From the NCBI RefSeq assembly GCF_900111275.1, contig NZ_FOGR01000001.1, positions 186,001 through 250,000 of the forward strand: a stretch of DNA of 64,000 nucleotides. Direction: 5' to 3'. Position numbers and translations under genes: made by a program. A model generated the notes under the pieces. That model was not told where the DNA came from and did no database searches. It saw nothing but the letters and a program-made list of their open reading frames with translations. Shown piece after piece: positions 62,498 through 64,000 of this stretch. This stretch comes from Rhizobium sp. NFR03. Lineage in GTDB: Bacteria; Pseudomonadota; Alphaproteobacteria; Rhizobiales; Rhizobiaceae. How positions within the stretch are numbered: the first letter of the stretch is position 1; the number at the start of each line of letters is the position of its first letter.

Positions 62498-64000
62498 TCA
62501 GGCCGCCCGCGCAATCCGGCGCGAAAAGCCGCCGGCCCCATACCGGCCTGCATCGGTCCGGCCTGCATCGGATCCCAGCCGGAACTGCTCCACCAGCGCC
62601 ATCAGTGCGTAGGCTTCCGTTGCCAGCTCGCCGCTTGCCGCAGTCGTCTCGGCCACCATCGCGGCGTTCTGCTGGGTCATCTGGTCCATCTGGTTGACCG
62701 AGGTGTTCACTTCGCCCAGCGCCGAGGACTGGTCGCTGCTGGCCGTGGCGATGACCTCCACATGGTCGCTGATCACGGAGATCTTGGCGCTGATCGCCGC
62801 GAGCACGGCGCCCGCGTCCTTCACGAGGCTGGAACCCGCCCCGACTTCGCCCGTCGAGGTGTCGATCAGCCGCTTGATCTGCCGCGCCGCTTCGGCGGAG
62901 CGCTGGGCGAGTTCACGCACCTCCTGCGCCACGACAGCAAAGCCCTTGCCCGCATCGCCGGCCCGCGCCGCCTCGATGCCGGCGTTCAGCGCCAGCAAGT
63001 TCGTCTGGAAGGCGATATCGTCGATGACCTCGATGATCTGCTCGATCTCGCGCGATGCCGTTTCGATCCGGCCCATCGCCGAGATGGCGCTGGCAACGAC
63101 CTGGCTGGAATCGTCGGCACTCTTCTTGGTCTCGCGAACGACGCCGTTCACCTCCGCTGCGCGGCTCGCCGACGACCGCACCGTCACGGTGATCTCCTCG
63201 ACGGCGGCTGCGGTCTCCTCCAGCGAGGCGGCCTGCGCCTCGGTGCGGCGGGACAGATCGTCGGCCGAAACGTGCAGCCGCTGGCCGTTGCCCTGAATGG
63301 CCACGACACTGGCGCGGATGCCGCCGAGCGTCTCGTCGAGCCGCGCGATCGAGCCGTTGAAGTCCTGCCGGAGCTTTTCCAGCCGTCCGGTGAACGGCGT
63401 GTCGATGGTCTGCGTCAGGTCACCCTGGGCGAGCCGGTCAAGACCGGCGCCGAGCGCCGTCACGGCGCGCTCGATCTCGGCCTCCGTGCCACGCCGCTCG
63501 CTGTCGCGCGCCGCGCGCTCCTCGTCCGTCAGCAGGCGCTGCGTCGCGGCGTCATCCTCCATCTGCCGGCGTGCCAGAGCATTCTCGCGGAAAACGGCCA
63601 GCGCCCGGGCGATATCGCCGAATTCGTCTGCGCGCTCGGCATAGGGAACATGAGTGTCGAGGTCGCCCTGCGAAATCGCCTGGACGGATCCGGTCAGGAT
63701 CGCCATCGGACGCATCGTCCGCCGGATCGCAACCGTCGCGACGATGCCCATCAGCACGAGCACGCCCGCGCCCGTCAGCAGCGAGAGGACCAGCAGTTCG
63801 TTGATCTCGGCGAAGTAGACCTCCATGGGAATGCCGATGAAGATCGCTCCGACGACGGCCCCGCTGGCCGCCGTCACAGGCACGTACCCGGTCATGAAAT
63901 CGCGCCCGAACAGCACGGCCTCGCCGAAATAGGCCTCGCCCCGGGCCAGCGCCGCCTGCGCGGGATGCGTCGCGGCAAGCTTGGTGCCCACGGCGCGCGC
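62498..64000 (-). CDS. Methyl-accepting chemotaxis protein (5' end beyond window)
   Basis: About 500 C-terminal residues are visible; the frame is open to the window end, so the N-terminus and first membrane helix are missing. The visible part begins inside a periplasmic Cache-like sensor domain ([38 protein letters not shown]). It then has a membrane helix ([20 protein letters not shown]), HAMP ([20 protein letters not shown]), a second HAMP-like stretch, and the signalling hairpin with [19 protein letters not shown] followed by [20 protein letters not shown]. No C-terminal CheR-binding pentapeptide is seen. The ligand is unknown. Confidence 0.92.
   Translation of the reverse strand, partial: ARAVGTKLAATHPAQAALARGEAYFGEAVLFGRDFMTGYVPVTAASGAVVGAIFIGIPMEVYFAEINELLVLSLLTGAGVLVLMGIVATVAIRRTMRPMAILTGSVQAISQGDLDTHVPYAERADEFGDIARALAVFRENALARRQMEDDAATQRLLTDEERAARDSERRGTEAEIERAVTALGAGLDRLAQGDLTQTIDTPFTGRLEKLRQDFNGSIARLDETLGGIRASVVAIQGNGQRLHVSADDLSRRTEAQAASLEETAAAVEEITVTVRSSASRAAEVNGVVRETKKSADDSSQVVASAISAMGRIETASREIEQIIEVIDDIAFQTNLLALNAGIEAARAGDAGKGFAVVAQEVRELAQRSAEAARQIKRLIDTSTGEVGAGSSLVKDAGAVLAAISAKISVISDHVEVIATASSDQSSALGEVNTSVNQMDQMTQQNAAMVAETTAASGELATEAYALMALVEQFRLGSDAGRTDAGRYGAGGFSRRIARAA

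Noticed and set aside
1-64000. CRISPR arrays, insertion sequences, prophage, integrons, tRNA or rRNA genes
   Set aside because: No regularly spaced direct repeats, transposase or integrase genes, or tRNA-like cloverleaf sequences were recognised. A dedicated tRNA scan was not possible by eye, so a missed tRNA cannot be fully excluded.

Overview
The window is ordinary, gene-dense chromosomal DNA of a high-GC alphaproteobacterium, most likely a member of the Rhizobiaceae (Rhizobium/Agrobacterium/Shinella-like). This rests on the run rpsB-tsf-pyrH-frr-uppS-cdsA-rseP-bamA-lpxD-fabZ-lpxA-lpxI-lpxB, on LpxI in place of LpxH, on an aapJQMP general amino-acid ABC transporter, on EipB, DUF3126 and DUF2849 proteins, on a class II DAHP synthase, and on several families of rhizobia-style intergenic palindromes. 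I see no insertion sequence, prophage, CRISPR array, rRNA or recognisable tRNA.

Layout. 0-8 kb: a DUF1003 membrane protein, class II DAHP synthase, a LysR regulator divergent from a small ORF, glutathione reductase, a secreted DUF2059 protein, rpiA and gph. 7.7-22.5 kb (all minus strand): the translation, nucleotide and envelope block, running from eipB through rpsB, tsf, pyrH, frr, uppS, cdsA, rseP and bamA to the lipid A genes. It couples ribosome and elongation-factor supply to undecaprenyl, phospholipid, outer-membrane protein and lipid A synthesis. 22.6-25.5 kb: a tight plus-strand operon of a RidA-like protein, a glycerophosphodiesterase, a PF04339 acyltransferase-like protein and a HIT hydrolase. 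25.7-30.2 kb: an unknown membrane protein, azlCD, a Bcr/CflA exporter and a methyltransferase. 30.3-34.2 kb: clpA/clpS, a phasin and DUF3126. 34.3-39.1 kb: cysE, an alpha/beta hydrolase, a zinc-finger protein, an FAD monooxygenase and metC. 39.5-43.8 kb: aapJQMP. 44-45.8 kb: a serralysin-type RTX metalloprotease.

46.2-51.3 kb holds the assimilatory sulfite reduction group cysG-DUF2849-cysI-DUF934, with ferredoxin-NADP reductase downstream; with cysE and metC the window has much of sulfur amino-acid metabolism. 51.5-56.3 kb: a nucleoside deaminase, mazG, divergent cobT and cobS for the cobalamin lower ligand, DUF1289 and a membrane-anchored aspartic protease. 56.3-64 kb: a VC0807-family membrane protein divergent from a TetR regulator, an ABC-2 exporter, a TauE/SafE permease, an extensin-like lipoprotein, a small unknown protein and a chemoreceptor cut by the window end.

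I did not find a clear undescribed multi-gene system. The most interesting signals are non-coding or structural. A 107-bp palindromic element carries the stop codons of both convergent genes flanking it. Mutually exclusive hairpins lie between tsf and pyrH. fabZ starts with a 15-bp tandem repeat holding four in-frame ATGs. A strong plus-strand terminator at 60.4 kb has no gene in front of it. The serralysin has no secretion genes nearby. Start codons were often moved inward from the longest reading frame where a Shine-Dalgarno sequence or family length favoured it; each case is noted.
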